Below, piece after piece: positions 18,939 to 27,601 of a DNA stretch of 64,000 bases. Location of the stretch: positions 1 to 64,000 of the forward strand of contig JBDRIE010000034.1 of NCBI GenBank assembly GCA_043816165.1, read 5' to 3'. How positions within the stretch are numbered: position 1 is the first letter of the stretch; every line of letters starts with the position of its first letter. The position numbers and the translations under genes were made by a program. A model generated the notes under the pieces. The model was not told the DNA's origin. It was given only the letters and a program-made list of their open reading frames with translations, and searched no databases. This DNA comes from JAACEU01 sp043816165 (GTDB taxonomy: Bacteria; Patescibacteriota; Gracilibacteria; UBA1369; LOWO2-01-FULL-3).

Positions 18939-19919
18939 ATGAAGCATATACATATAAAAATTCCGGGACATATAATTGAGATTCCGTATCTGCATTACAA
19001 GGGGAGTGGAAGCGAAAAAATATGCGTTATCTCGGCCGGAATGCATGGCGATGAAGTAAATGGAATCAGTTTGGCAAAAAATCTTATTGAATACTGCGAT
19101 AAAAATGATATTGAAAAAGAATTGAATGGAGAACTTATAGTTCTACCTATTTGTAATCAAAGCGGATTTGAAAACCAAACAAGACATGTAGCTTATGACA
19201 ACAAAGACCTGAACCGATGCTTCCACAAAAAAGATAAAACAGCCAGCAACCTCATTGCTAACGCACTCGAAAGGCATTTTTATTCAAAAGCGGATTTGGC
19301 AATCGACTGTCATGACTCCGGGAAAAGACAAATATTACTTCCGCACACAAGAGTTCACACTTATGAAGATCAATATTGCACAAACTGCACTCGCGAGATG
19401 GCAAAAGCCTTTGGGTCAAAAATAATTATTGAAAGAAAAGGAAAAAAGGGAATGCTCGCAATCGAAATGTCGAGAAAACACAAACTGCCAATACTTACTA
19501 TCGAAATAGGAGGGGCCCTAAAAGTAGCACATAAGCATTTAGAAAAAGGACTTGAAGGAATTCTAAACATCCTAAAGTCCCAAGGATTTCTTCCGGGAGA
19601 AGTAAAAGTCCCTTCAGAACAATTCTATCTCAAGTACCGATTCGGCGTCCCGGCAAAATATACCGGAATCCTAAATCTCAGCAAGAAACTCGGATCCAGA
19701 GTGCACATGGGCGACAAAATAGGAGACATTTACGTCCCAAAGAAAGCAAAAACCTACGACGTAATCTCCCCAATGTGCGGAATAATCTTCTCGATGCAGC
19801 TCGTCGACGTAGCCAAAGAAGGTGAAATAATCTATTCGATCCTCGAAGATAGAAAATGTCACCGAAAGAGGCGAATGACTTCTGGTATGGTCGAGGAACT
19901 GAAGAATATAAAAATGTAA
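18939..19919 (+). CDS. Succinylglutamate desuccinylase/aspartoacylase family protein
   Basis: 326 aa zinc carboxypeptidase-like enzyme. Zinc ligands are seen in GMHGDEVNG (His and Glu, about residue 33) and AIDCHDSG (His, about 126), and the catalytic Glu is in LTIEIGG (about 193). The C-terminal beta domain is present. The family deacylates N-acyl amino acids or related amides; the substrate here is unknown. Its leaderless-type promoter supports the ATG at 18939. A strong promoter for a structured RNA follows immediately. Confidence 0.87.
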   Translation: MKHIHIKIPGHIIEIPYLHYKGSGSEKICVISAGMHGDEVNGISLAKNLIEYCDKNDIEKELNGELIVLPICNQSGFENQTRHVAYDNKDLNRCFHKKDKTASNLIANALERHFYSKADLAIDCHDSGKRQILLPHTRVHTYEDQYCTNCTREMAKAFGSKIIIERKGKKGMLAIEMSRKHKLPILTIEIGGALKVAHKHLEKGLEGILNILKSQGFLPGEVKVPSEQFYLKYRFGVPAKYTGILNLSKKLGSRVHMGDKIGDIYVPKKAKTYDVISPMCGIIFSMQLVDVAKEGEIIYSILEDRKCHRKRRMTSGMVEELKNIKM

Positions 19920-19937
19920 AAAAGGTCCTTTTAGGGG

Positions 19938-19966
19938 TTGACTCACCTGTAAGGATATGCTATTAT
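19938..19966 (+). promoter_or_regulatory. Strong sigma70-type promoter of the large ncRNA
   Basis: TTGACT (19938-19943), 17-nt spacer, TATTAT (19961-19966) with extended TGC. Expected start near 19973. Confidence 0.75.
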
Positions 19967-19972
19967 AGTATT

Positions 19973-20580
19973 GTAAGAAAAACAAAAACAAAGATCATTT
20001 ACATTTTAGGTTTTGATTCTCCAGAGAGAGCTGAGCTCGACTGGTTACAGTATTCTGATTTGAGTTCTGTTGATTTAGATCTTCGGATTTATCTCAATAA
20101 AATTCTTGTCTATATGTGTATTGTAGTCTCTTGAACTCAGCTCCCTCTCGGGGAATACTGGTCCACTCCGGTGGACATTCTACTCGCAACAGTTTCATAT
20201 TGTGAGATATGTAACTGGAAGCAATTACTTCGATAAATGGGGTTGTGCCTATTTATTCCGGTGATTGATATGAGTATCTTTCTAAAGAGAGAGTACCTTC
20301 CTGGGTATTGATATCGTGGATAGATCGCAAGATTTATTTAACCAGATGTTGGTATCGTTCTTATCGGTCTTATAATGGTAACATTATATTATCCTAAGAA
20401 TGGTGGATATGTCGCAAGACATGCTATCATGGAATCTCAATCTCGTTCTTGTTTTGATTCGTCAATGTAAGGAAAGGTGATTATGCAGTCGACTTCGGTC
20501 GGAGGACATTAAAGTATTTCTCTTGAGTAGCACTCTTAAACCACACCTCATGTTTATATATATGGGGTGTGGTTTTTTTT
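19973..20580 (+). ncRNA. Large structured non-coding RNA (~600 nt), family not recognised
   Basis: A stretch without a plausible ORF lies between a strong promoter and an intrinsic terminator. A 12-13-bp helix pairs 20023-20035 with 20136-20148 (one A-C mismatch). CAGTATTC in its loop (20048-20055) is the exact complement of GAATACTG just after it (20153-20160), which would make a pseudoknot. Hairpins with stable loops follow: GTCCAC-TCCG-GTGGAC (20161-20176), ATGTC-GCAA-GACAT (about 20409-20422), GATC-GCAA-GATT (about 20324), and cUUCGg loops near 20081 and 20493. RNase P and tmRNA signatures were looked for and not seen. In size it falls among ornate large bacterial RNAs (OLE, ROOL, GOLLD), but membership is not claimed. 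Confidence 0.82.
20538..20580 (+). terminator. Intrinsic terminator of the large ncRNA
   Basis: CCACACCTCAT pairs with ATGGGGTGTGG around an AT-rich loop, followed by eight T. It separates the RNA from the mnmA promoter. Confidence 0.92.
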
Positions 20581-20591
20581 AAAACTTCCAG

Positions 20592-20597
20592 TACAAT
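20592..20597 (+). promoter_or_regulatory. -10 box of mnmA, leaderless geometry
   Basis: TACAAT ending 6 nt before the mnmA ATG and only 12 nt after the T-run of the ncRNA terminator. Confidence 0.55.
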
Positions 20598-20603
20598 AAC
20601 GGC

Positions 20604-21755
20604 ATGAAAATAGCCGTTCTTGTTTCAGGTGGAGTAGATAGTTCAGTGGCTCTCAAGCTCTTGAAAGAGCAAGGCCATGACGTCACTGCATATTATCTAA
20701 AAATATGGCTGGAAGATGAATTGGAATTTCTGGGAGATTGCCCTTGGGAGGATGATCTTAGCTACGTTCGCCAAATATGTGAAAAAGACAACATTCCACT
20801 AAAGATAGTCCCATTACAAAAAGAATATTTCCAAACAGTGGTCAAATACACGATTTCAGAGGTAAAAAAGGGTCACACTCCCAACCCCGACGTAATGTGC
20901 AACAACAACATAAAGTTCGGCCTCTTCTTCGATAAAATTGAAAGACACGCAGCGGAGGCTCGCAGAGTCAGCTCCCCCCGCCAAGGCGGGGCAGGGTCGG
21001 GACAGCGAAGAGTCCCTTTATCAAAACAAGTCAAAGTAGCAACCGGCCATTACGCGCGAGTTATAGAGAAAAACAAAAGATTCTTTCTCAAACGCGCTCC
21101 CGACCCAATAAAAGATCAAACATATTTCCTTTCAAACCTAAAACAATCCCAACTCAAAAAGCTCATTTTTCCAATAGGACATCTTGCCAAAAATGAAGTC
21201 CGCAAACTTGCGCAAAAATTCGACCTCCCAAACAAATCCCGCAAAGACAGCCAGGGAATCTGCTTCCTCGGCAAAGTAAAATACTCAGAGTTTATCAAAC
21301 ATTACTTGGGGGAGAAAAAAGGGGATATAATCAACTTCGACACAAAGGAAAAAATGGGAGAACACGAAGGGTTCTGGTACTACACAATCGGCCAACGCAA
21401 AGGAATCGGAATCGGCGGAATAAAAGACAGCACCGGCAAGCCGTTTTATGTGGTTAATAAAGATCCAAAGAAAAACATAGTCTACGTCTCGAACAATTAT
21501 CACGCTCTGGACCAGAAACGCGACATCCTCGAAGTAACCAATTTCAATTGGTTCGCCGGAAAACCCCCAACCAAAAAAACTCTAAATGTAAAACTCCGTC
21601 ACGGTGAACACGAATACAAAGCCAAAATCTCATTCCTAAACAAATCTCGAGCAAAGCTCAAACTCAACTCTCCCGATCAAGGTATAGCCCCGGGACAATT
21701 CGTTGCATTCTACGATGGAGATATTTGCCTTGGATCAGCCATTATTACTCAGTAA
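20604..21755 (+). CDS. mnmA: tRNA 2-thiouridylase MnmA
   Basis: 383 aa. ATP-pyrophosphatase (PP-loop SGGVDSS, residues 8-14) that thiolates U34 of tRNA-Lys, -Glu and -Gln. The catalytic Cys pair is visible in PDVMCNNNIKF (about 98) and SQGICFLGK (about 216). Between FDKIERHA and VATGHYARV there is an unusual insert of about 25 residues (about 117-140, Arg/Gly/Ser/Pro-rich) encoded by a GC-rich palindromic patch at about 20950-21020. The frame stays open, so the protein may be functional. The last 11 nt overlap the convergent aminotransferase gene. Confidence 0.95.
   Translation: MKIAVLVSGGVDSSVALKLLKEQGHDVTAYYLKIWLEDELEFLGDCPWEDDLSYVRQICEKDNIPLKIVPLQKEYFQTVVKYTISEVKKGHTPNPDVMCNNNIKFGLFFDKIERHAAEARRVSSPRQGGAGSGQRRVPLSKQVKVATGHYARVIEKNKRFFLKRAPDPIKDQTYFLSNLKQSQLKKLIFPIGHLAKNEVRKLAQKFDLPNKSRKDSQGICFLGKVKYSEFIKHYLGEKKGDIINFDTKEKMGEHEGFWYYTIGQRKGIGIGGIKDSTGKPFYVVNKDPKKNIVYVSNNYHALDQKRDILEVTNFNWFAGKPPTKKTLNVKLRHGEHEYKAKISFLNKSRAKLKLNSPDQGIAPGQFVAFYDGDICLGSAIITQ
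20950..21020 (+). repeat. GC-rich palindromic patch inside mnmA
   Basis: Sharply GC-rich compared with the flanking gene; its core is the perfect palindrome CCCCGCC-AA-GGCGGGG at 20977-20992. It encodes the insert absent from typical MnmA proteins. It resembles protein-coding palindromic elements known from Rickettsia, but no relation is shown. Confidence 0.55.
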
Positions 21756-23280
21756 CGTACTCCTTTATCAACTTCGCCGCCTTCTGCAGATTCGAAAAGG
21801 TCAAATTCGGCAAAGACCCACGAGCATAAGTTCTATAATCATTCTTGCCGCGCTCCTCTTCAGAGAAAAATAAATTAGCAGGAATCAAAATTACACCCTT
21901 CTTCGCCAATCCCAAGAATAATTCCTCAGGTTCGAGCCCTTCTTTGTTAAATCCCGGAATACTTTGAAGATCAAAACACGAATAATAAAGGTTTTTATTA
22001 TAAGGGAGTTCCAAAATTTCATAAAAACTTTCCATATTTATCCTAATTCTCTTTAGATATTCCGCTCTATCCTCATCTCCAAAAATCATATGACTCAATC
22101 CCAAATACTGCGATGGTCCGGTCACAAAAGTCACATGTTGAAACTCTCCACGAATTTCTCCAGGACCCTTTGCGAAAATCAACAATTGCATCAAGTCGGC
22201 AGCAATATCCAGACTCCCTTTTAAAATATTCTCACCAATATATTTCTGAGCTTCTTTCGCGATCACAAATTCACCAAACCGCAACCCGGTCGACCTCTCA
22301 ATCTTGCTCCTACCGCTTATCATTATGGTTCTCTCACGAGCATACGTCATAATATTGTGCTTCCTCTCATAAAAAAAATCAGTATAAACCTCATCAGAAA
22401 TGATAAGAGCATTCCTCTCTTTTGCGAAAACAGCAATCTTCTTCAAAAACTCCTCATCATGCATAAACCCGGTCGGATTATTCGGATCAACCAAACAGAT
22501 CAACTTCAAATTCTCAGGAGCAGAAGCCAAAATCTCGTCCAAATCCCCAACAACTTTTCCGGTGGAAGGATCAACAGGAATAGAAAAAGTCTTCAGACCT
22601 CGATTTTCATTAATAATATTGTAAGGGGAGTAAACAGGTGAACCAAGCATTACATAATCTCCTTTTTGCAAAAAACCAACTTCAGGATCGCAAAGAGCTT
22701 TGAATATTGTTGCGATCCCATGACTAACACCCTGCACCAATATCAAATCCTTGTAGTCAATTCCCAAATCCAACTTTTTATTATAATGATCAGCAATGAC
22801 CAGTCTAACCAAAGTTTCTCCCTGTGGATCCAAATAAGATCCACCACTAACAGCAGAATACTTAAAAACCTCAAAAATCACCTTCTTCTTATCCCAAGAA
22901 AGTCCCTGCTCATTCGCATATTTCTCAATTCTAGTCAGAAAGAAATAAAAATCCTTCTTCACACGTTCCGCCTTCTCCGCAGAATAAACCTTATCCGCCA
23001 AATCTTGAATCTTCCCCCAAAGAGTATCAAAATCATCCCTATTATCGGAAACAAAATGCTGACCTGGATTATTCAGTATCTGATCAATCTCCAACAAAAA
23101 TCCATAAAACTCCCTTCCATGAACAGAAGGCGAGTATCCATAACCGGGATCTCCACGAGACAAATCAACTACATTTTCCTCACCAAGTTTCTCATCAGCG
23201 ATCGCACGCAAATATCTAAAAATCCGAAACGGATTATCTTCCTCCAAATCAAAGCCCCATTTATTGTCTCGCAATTTCAT
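21745..23280 (-). CDS. PLP-dependent aminotransferase, class I/II fold
   Basis: 511 aa, about 100 longer than ordinary class I/II aminotransferases. The cofactor segments are recognisable: LVDPNNPTGF (Asn), ISDEVYTDFFYE (Asp, Tyr) and the lysine region SGRSKIERSTGLRFGEF. The long N-terminal part (NPFRIFRYLRAIADEKLG, VDLSRGDPGYG) recalls the bifunctional aspartate aminotransferase/aspartate 4-decarboxylase type, but I cannot decide the substrate. On the minus strand TAGAGT ends 7 nt before the ATG, again a short-leader arrangement. It overlaps the mnmA stop by 11 nt. Confidence 0.85.
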   Translation of the reverse strand: MKLRDNKWGFDLEEDNPFRIFRYLRAIADEKLGEENVVDLSRGDPGYGYSPSVHGREFYGFLLEIDQILNNPGQHFVSDNRDDFDTLWGKIQDLADKVYSAEKAERVKKDFYFFLTRIEKYANEQGLSWDKKKVIFEVFKYSAVSGGSYLDPQGETLVRLVIADHYNKKLDLGIDYKDLILVQGVSHGIATIFKALCDPEVGFLQKGDYVMLGSPVYSPYNIINENRGLKTFSIPVDPSTGKVVGDLDEILASAPENLKLICLVDPNNPTGFMHDEEFLKKIAVFAKERNALIISDEVYTDFFYERKHNIMTYARERTIMISGRSKIERSTGLRFGEFVIAKEAQKYIGENILKGSLDIAADLMQLLIFAKGPGEIRGEFQHVTFVTGPSQYLGLSHMIFGDEDRAEYLKRIRINMESFYEILELPYNKNLYYSCFDLQSIPGFNKEGLEPEELFLGLAKKGVILIPANLFFSEEERGKNDYRTYARGSLPNLTFSNLQKAAKLIKEYVTE

Positions 23281-23347
23281 CTACAAAACTCTAAAGATTT
23301 TATTACCAAAATTCAACTCAAAAATTGTTTTAATTTTAAAAAAATTG

Positions 23348-23353
23348 TAGAAT
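23348..23353 (+). promoter_or_regulatory. -10 box of the PEBP gene, leaderless geometry
   Basis: TAGAAT ending 6 nt before the GTG at 23360; it supports GTG as a leaderless start. Confidence 0.5.
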
Positions 23354-23359
23354 TCTCCT

Positions 23360-23911
23360 GTGAGAACAAAATATTCGCTAATATTGCTTGCACTGGTAAT
23401 AGCCATAGGGCTTGGCTATTTGTTGAGCCTGAGTAATGGACCAGCCCACGCTCCAATAACCTCAATAAATATGGAAATTTCAAGCAAAGCATTCAACCAC
23501 AATGAAAATATCCCCGCAAAATACACATGCGACGGAGAGGGTATTAATCCGCCACTAACAATCATAGGAACACCCCAGGACGCCAAAAGTCTTGCATTAA
23601 TAGTCGACGACCCGGACGCTCCATCGGGAACTTGGGTACACTGGACAGTATTCAATATCGATCAAAGCACACAAGAAATCCCGGAAAACAGCATTCCACA
23701 AGGCGCAACAGAAGGTCTCACAAGCTCCAACTCACAAGAATATGGAGGACCTTGCCCACCATCGGGAACACACAGATACTTTTTCAAAATCTACGCCCTC
23801 GACACCACAATTGACCTCGACGAAACCGCAAAACCATACGACATCGAACAAGCTATGGAAGGACACATCCTCGATCAAGCAGAGTTTATTGGGCTATACA
23901 GCAGAGAATAG
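23360..23911 (+). CDS. PEBP-family (YbhB/YbcL-like) exported protein
   Basis: 183 aa from GTG 23360. An N-terminal hydrophobic anchor (about 6-26) precedes a phosphatidylethanolamine-binding-protein fold. The family signatures DPDAPSGTWVHW and GGPCPPSGTHRYFF line the ligand pocket. Bacterial members bind anionic ligands, but their role is poorly known. It ends 2 nt before the stop of the convergent ferredoxin gene. Confidence 0.92.
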   Translation: MRTKYSLILLALVIAIGLGYLLSLSNGPAHAPITSINMEISSKAFNHNENIPAKYTCDGEGINPPLTIIGTPQDAKSLALIVDDPDAPSGTWVHWTVFNIDQSTQEIPENSIPQGATEGLTSSNSQEYGGPCPPSGTHRYFFKIYALDTTIDLDETAKPYDIEQAMEGHILDQAEFIGLYSRE

Positions 23912-23913
23912 AT

Positions 23914-24192
23914 CTACATCCCTTCAATTTCACAGTCACCGTTTACCTTGCACTGACAAGCAAGCCTATGTTCTCCATCGCCCATTCCCATCACACTCAG
24001 AGTGTTTTTCTCCTTCTCCTCCATTGGCGACAAACTCCCATTTGGAGCCGTTTTGATTATACAAGTTCCACACATTCCATCTTCGCACCCATACGCAATA
24101 GGCCAGCCCTTTTCCTTGGTAACATCTTTAAGCTCAGCGCCTTCAGCTACTTCCACTTCTTCGCCTGTATTTTTGAATTTTACTTTTGGCAT
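23914..24192 (-). CDS. [2Fe-2S] ferredoxin
   Basis: 92 aa plant-type ferredoxin. Cluster ligands are in GCEDGMCGTC (three Cys) with the fourth Cys in RLACQC. An electron carrier; a possible user is IspG, whose gene starts about 70 nt away on the opposite strand and whose enzyme needs reduced ferredoxin or flavodoxin. That pairing is inference from position. Confidence 0.92.
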   Translation of the reverse strand: MPKVKFKNTGEEVEVAEGAELKDVTKEKGWPIAYGCEDGMCGTCIIKTAPNGSLSPMEEKEKNTLSVMGMGDGEHRLACQCKVNGDCEIEGM

Positions 24193-24232
24193 GTGTATAA
24201 ATTAACACTTTGCAAATTTTTTTCCAAATCAA

Positions 24233-24238
24233 TATAAT
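24233..24238 (+). promoter_or_regulatory. -10 box of the ispG-thyA-folA operon
   Basis: TATAAT; start expected near 24245. The leader is about 16 nt and contains an out-of-frame ATG at 24250 opening a six-codon ORF (24250-24270) that runs across the ispG start. Confidence 0.55.
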
Positions 24239-24260
24239 ATAGCTCCATTATGCGACAAAT

Positions 24261-25361
24261 ATGCGGTTAAAAACACCAATAGTTAAAATTAGGGGAGTGA
24301 AGCTTGGAGGCAATAATCCAATTGTCATCCAATCTATGACAAACACAGATACCGCAGACGCAGAAGAAACCGCTAAACAGTGTATAGAACTATACGAAGC
24401 CGGCTCGGAATTAGTCAGAATAACTGTGGACAATGAGGCCTCTGCGACAGCCGTTCCGAAAATTCGCAAAATCCTGGACGCGAAAGGATACAAGGATCTT
24501 CCACTTATCGGAGATTTTCATTTTATCGGTCACAAACTACTCGCAAAACATTCCGAGTGCGCAAAAACTCTGGATAAATACAGATTGAATCCTGGAAATG
24601 TAGGTTTTGGAAAATCCAGGGACAAAAATTTTGAAGAATTCATAAAAATTGCGATCAAATATAAAAAACCGGTTAGAATTGGAGGAAATTGGGGATCAAT
24701 CAATCAAAAATTATTGGTAAAAAGTACGCTGGATTCAGCAAAACTGGCAGAAAAACTGGGTCTCAAAAGAAACCAAATAATCCTCAGTGTAAAAGTTTCA
24801 GATGTACAGGAACTGATAAAAGTTTACGAACTATTAGTCAAAAAAATGGGACGCAAACCTTATGCACTTCACCTCGGCCTCACAGAAGCGGGAAGCGGAC
24901 TCCAAGGAGTGGTCTCAAGCTCAGCCGCACTCGCAATTCTCCTCCAAAAAGGAATCGGCGACACAATCCGAATCTCACTTACACCACAAAACAACGAACC
25001 ACGAATCCGCGAAGTCCTCGCCTGCAAACACCTTCTTCAATCCCTGGACCTCCGCCATTTCCGCCCAAAAATAGTCAGTTGCCCGGGCTGCGGCCGCACC
25101 AACAACTCATTATTTCAAAAAATCGTAAAAGAAGTGAACCAATACGTCGACAAAAGCCCCCTCAAAAAGCTACACCTCGCAATAATGGGCTGTATAGTAA
25201 ACGGACCGGGAGAATCTAGACAGGCAGACATTGCACTTCATTTGCCGGGAAAAAATGAACAGGAAATGGCTTCGGTTTACGTAAAAGGCAAATTTTCCCA
25301 AACCCTCACAGGAAAAAACATTACGAAAGAATTTATTAAAATAATTGAAAAAAACTCATGA
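24261..25361 (+). CDS. ispG: 4-hydroxy-3-methylbut-2-enyl diphosphate synthase (IspG/GcpE)
   Basis: 366 aa iron-sulfur enzyme of the MEP isoprenoid pathway that converts MEcPP to HMBPP. The TIM-barrel part opens with PIVIQSMTNTDTAD. The [4Fe-4S] ligands are in SCPGCGRT (about 274) and GCIVNGPGE (about 313). It heads an operon with thyA and folA through 4-nt ATGA overlaps. It implies undecaprenyl/polyprenyl synthesis in this cell, consistent with the lipid-linked sugar genes near 34 kb. Confidence 0.96.
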   Translation: MRLKTPIVKIRGVKLGGNNPIVIQSMTNTDTADAEETAKQCIELYEAGSELVRITVDNEASATAVPKIRKILDAKGYKDLPLIGDFHFIGHKLLAKHSECAKTLDKYRLNPGNVGFGKSRDKNFEEFIKIAIKYKKPVRIGGNWGSINQKLLVKSTLDSAKLAEKLGLKRNQIILSVKVSDVQELIKVYELLVKKMGRKPYALHLGLTEAGSGLQGVVSSSAALAILLQKGIGDTIRISLTPQNNEPRIREVLACKHLLQSLDLRHFRPKIVSCPGCGRTNNSLFQKIVKEVNQYVDKSPLKKLHLAIMGCIVNGPGESRQADIALHLPGKNEQEMASVYVKGKFSQTLTGKNITKEFIKIIEKNS

Positions 25362-26161
25362 AACAATATCTGGAATTAGTTCAGGAAATTTTGGACAAAG
25401 GAGAGGAAAAGTCCGACCGAACAGGTACCGGAACCATCTCTATCTTCGGAGTACAAAAGAAATACGACCTCCGTGAAGGATTTCCATTAGTGACAACAAA
25501 AAAGGGGATTTTCAAATCAGTAATCCAGGAACTTCTCTGGTTTTTGTCCGGTTCCAAGAATATCAAAGACCTTGAATGTCATATTTGGGATGATTGGGCG
25601 GACATGGACGGAAATATTGGTCCATTATATGGATATCAATGGGTAAAATGGGAAAAATATGAACAAATAGAAGACGGAAAATACATGGTGACTCATATCA
25701 ATCAAATCCAAAACGCAATCGACCAAATAAAAACCAATCCTGACTCTCGCAGAATCCTGGTATCAGCATGGAACGTATCAGATCTCGACAAAATGGCTCT
25801 CTATCCTTGCCACGCTTTCTTCCAATTTTATGTGGTAAACGGTAGACTCGACTGCCAACTATACCAACGAAGTGCAGACATAGCTTTGGGCGTTCCATTC
25901 AACATAGCCAGCTATTCAGCCCTCATGATCATGATCGCACAGGAATGTGACCTCGAGCCCGGAATATTCACTCACACAATAGGGGACGCACACATTTACT
26001 CAAACCACATCGACGGATTAAAAGAACAACTTACACGCGAACCATATCCTCTCCCAACCCTAAAAATAGCCAAAAAACCGTTCTGGGAAATAAAATACGA
26101 AGACTTTGAACTCGAAAACTACGAACACCATCCATTTATTAAATTTCCAATAGCAGTATGA
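25358..26161 (+). CDS. thyA: Thymidylate synthase
   Basis: 267 aa. Methylates dUMP to dTMP with methylenetetrahydrofolate. The active-site Cys is in LYPCHAFFQFYV (about residue 149). SRRILVSAWN and QRSADIALGVPFN (substrate and folate sites) are intact, as is the N-terminal RTGTGTISIFG. Translationally coupled on both sides: ATGA overlaps with ispG and with folA. Confidence 0.98.
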   Translation: MKQYLELVQEILDKGEEKSDRTGTGTISIFGVQKKYDLREGFPLVTTKKGIFKSVIQELLWFLSGSKNIKDLECHIWDDWADMDGNIGPLYGYQWVKWEKYEQIEDGKYMVTHINQIQNAIDQIKTNPDSRRILVSAWNVSDLDKMALYPCHAFFQFYVVNGRLDCQLYQRSADIALGVPFNIASYSALMIMIAQECDLEPGIFTHTIGDAHIYSNHIDGLKEQLTREPYPLPTLKIAKKPFWEIKYEDFELENYEHHPFIKFPIAV

Positions 26162-26676
26162 ACCATAAAATATATGTAATAGCGGCAGTCGACGAAAACT
26201 TTGGCATAGGAAAAAACAATGACCTTCCATGGTCTTTCAGCAAAGACATGGCATTTTTCAAAAAAACTACTACTGAAACCAAAGATCCAAACAAAAAAAA
26301 CATGCTAATAATGGGAAGCAAAACTTGGGAATCAATTCCGGAAAAATATCGCCCATTCAAAGATCGAAAAAACGCGGTCCTGGCGTGGGATCCGGAATAT
26401 AAGGCCAAAGGCGCGACAGTCTACGGATCAATAGATGAAGCTTTGGACGCGGCGGGGAGCGATATTGAAAACATCTTCTTCATCGGAGGCGGCATGATTT
26501 ATAGAGAATCGATTGCGCATCCAAAACTTACAGGTGTCTACCTCACACACATCGAAAAGCAATATGATTGTGACACTTTCTTTCCGCATCTTCCGAAAAA
26601 ATTCTCCAACAAAACCGTAGTGAATGAAGACTGGGAAAACGGCATAAAGCTCGAATTTGCGCTATATACTACTTGA
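26158..26676 (+). CDS. folA: Dihydrofolate reductase
   Basis: 172 aa. Reduces dihydrofolate produced by ThyA, the next enzyme of the cycle, using NADPH. The N-terminus VIAAVDENFGIGKNNDLPW with catalytic acidic region, MGSKTWESIP and the FFIGGG nucleotide-binding loop are present. The start overlaps the thyA stop (ATGA). Confidence 0.95.
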   Translation: MNHKIYVIAAVDENFGIGKNNDLPWSFSKDMAFFKKTTTETKDPNKKNMLIMGSKTWESIPEKYRPFKDRKNAVLAWDPEYKAKGATVYGSIDEALDAAGSDIENIFFIGGGMIYRESIAHPKLTGVYLTHIEKQYDCDTFFPHLPKKFSNKTVVNEDWENGIKLEFALYTT

Positions 26677-26703
26677 GACCTTTTCTGTTTTCGGAGGGAC
26701 GAT

Positions 26704-27435
26704 TTACTTAGCTAATTCTTCTTCAATTATTTGAGCAAAAGTGTCAAAAGGTTGTGCTCCAACAAGCACATTCCCATTTACAACAAATGATGGTGTACCT
26801 GTAATACCAACTGTTTGAGCATCTGAAGAATCTCCAATTATGTCATTTTTGTAAGTGTCATTTTTAACACATTCATTGTATTGATCAGCGTCAATACCAA
26901 CATCTCTCGCGAATCCCTCTAACGAAATTGCGACAGATTGAGCGTCTTCACTCAACACATCCTGATTCTCAAAAAGCTTGTTATGCATTTCAAAATATCC
27001 CTCGTCTCCGGCTTGCTCACGGACACATTCCGCAGCCAAAGCGGCAGGATAAGCTCCCTCATGGAAACTCAAAGGTAAATCTCTAAATACAATCTTAACT
27101 TTTCCTGTTTCAACGTATTTTTCCTTCAATTCGGGATAAGCATCATAATAAAATTTACTACAATATGGACATTGATAATCTGAGAATTCGACAATTGTAA
27201 CCGGAGCATCTTCATCTCCAATAAACGCATCATCATCGGATAAATCCCCAACAGCAGCAGGTTCTTCAGCCGGAGGTCCATTCTCTACAAACTCAGCCAC
27301 TCCTTCGATTACGGCAGCCTTTAGTTCATCATTATCACAACTTAATTGTGTACCAAGAAAAACAAGAGATCCGGAAAGCACTACAGCTCCCACTAGAACT
27401 GCAATTGCTAGAAAATTGTTATTACTTTTCGCCAT
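26704..27435 (-). CDS. DsbA-like thiol-disulfide oxidoreductase
   Basis: 243 aa. An N-terminal membrane anchor (about 9-29) and an acidic linker lead to a thioredoxin-fold domain with CPYC active site in FSDYQCPYCSKFYYD (about 94) and a cis-Pro loop GITGTPSFVVNG (about 210). Extracytoplasmic oxidase or isomerase; the Cys-rich lipoproteins of this window are plausible substrates. Confidence 0.93.
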   Translation of the reverse strand: MAKSNNNFLAIAVLVGAVVLSGSLVFLGTQLSCDNDELKAAVIEGVAEFVENGPPAEEPAAVGDLSDDDAFIGDEDAPVTIVEFSDYQCPYCSKFYYDAYPELKEKYVETGKVKIVFRDLPLSFHEGAYPAALAAECVREQAGDEGYFEMHNKLFENQDVLSEDAQSVAISLEGFARDVGIDADQYNECVKNDTYKNDIIGDSSDAQTVGITGTPSFVVNGNVLVGAQPFDTFAQIIEEELAK

Positions 27436-27511
27436 ATAAAATAGGTGTTAAAAATACGTGAAACAACTATAAGGGATTTGAGGTTAATTTGCTATCTTTT
27501 TTTGGAATAAA

Positions 27512-27588
27512 GAGCTTGTAGGGTAGCATGGTCATGGGGAGGTAATGCGTAGACGCAGTGACCTCCAATATTGACACCATACAAGCTC
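27512..27588 (-). terminator. Nested stem-loop after the 63-aa gene
   Basis: GAGCTTGTA and TACAAGCTC form the outer stem; inside are GGAGGT/ACCTCC and GCGT/ACGC. On the minus strand the outer stem is followed by TTTATTCC, so it probably ends the transcript of the gene at 27602. The arm at 27517-27527 is also complementary to the same transcript's leader. Confidence 0.6.
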
Positions 27589-27601
27589 GGGAAGGGGGAC
27601 T

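Noticed and set aside
19973..20580. The large RNA as RNase P RNA or tmRNA
   Set aside because: The conserved GAGGAAAGUC region of RNase P and the tRNA-like ends and tag ORF of tmRNA were not found.
22666..23436. Plus-strand open frame of 256 codons opposite the aminotransferase
   Set aside because: Antisense shadow; no start signals and no domain.
13185..26161. UGA read as glycine (Gracilibacteria-type code)
   Set aside because: TGA ends several genes exactly where the families end (CorA, thyA), and no in-frame TGA is needed in any gene.
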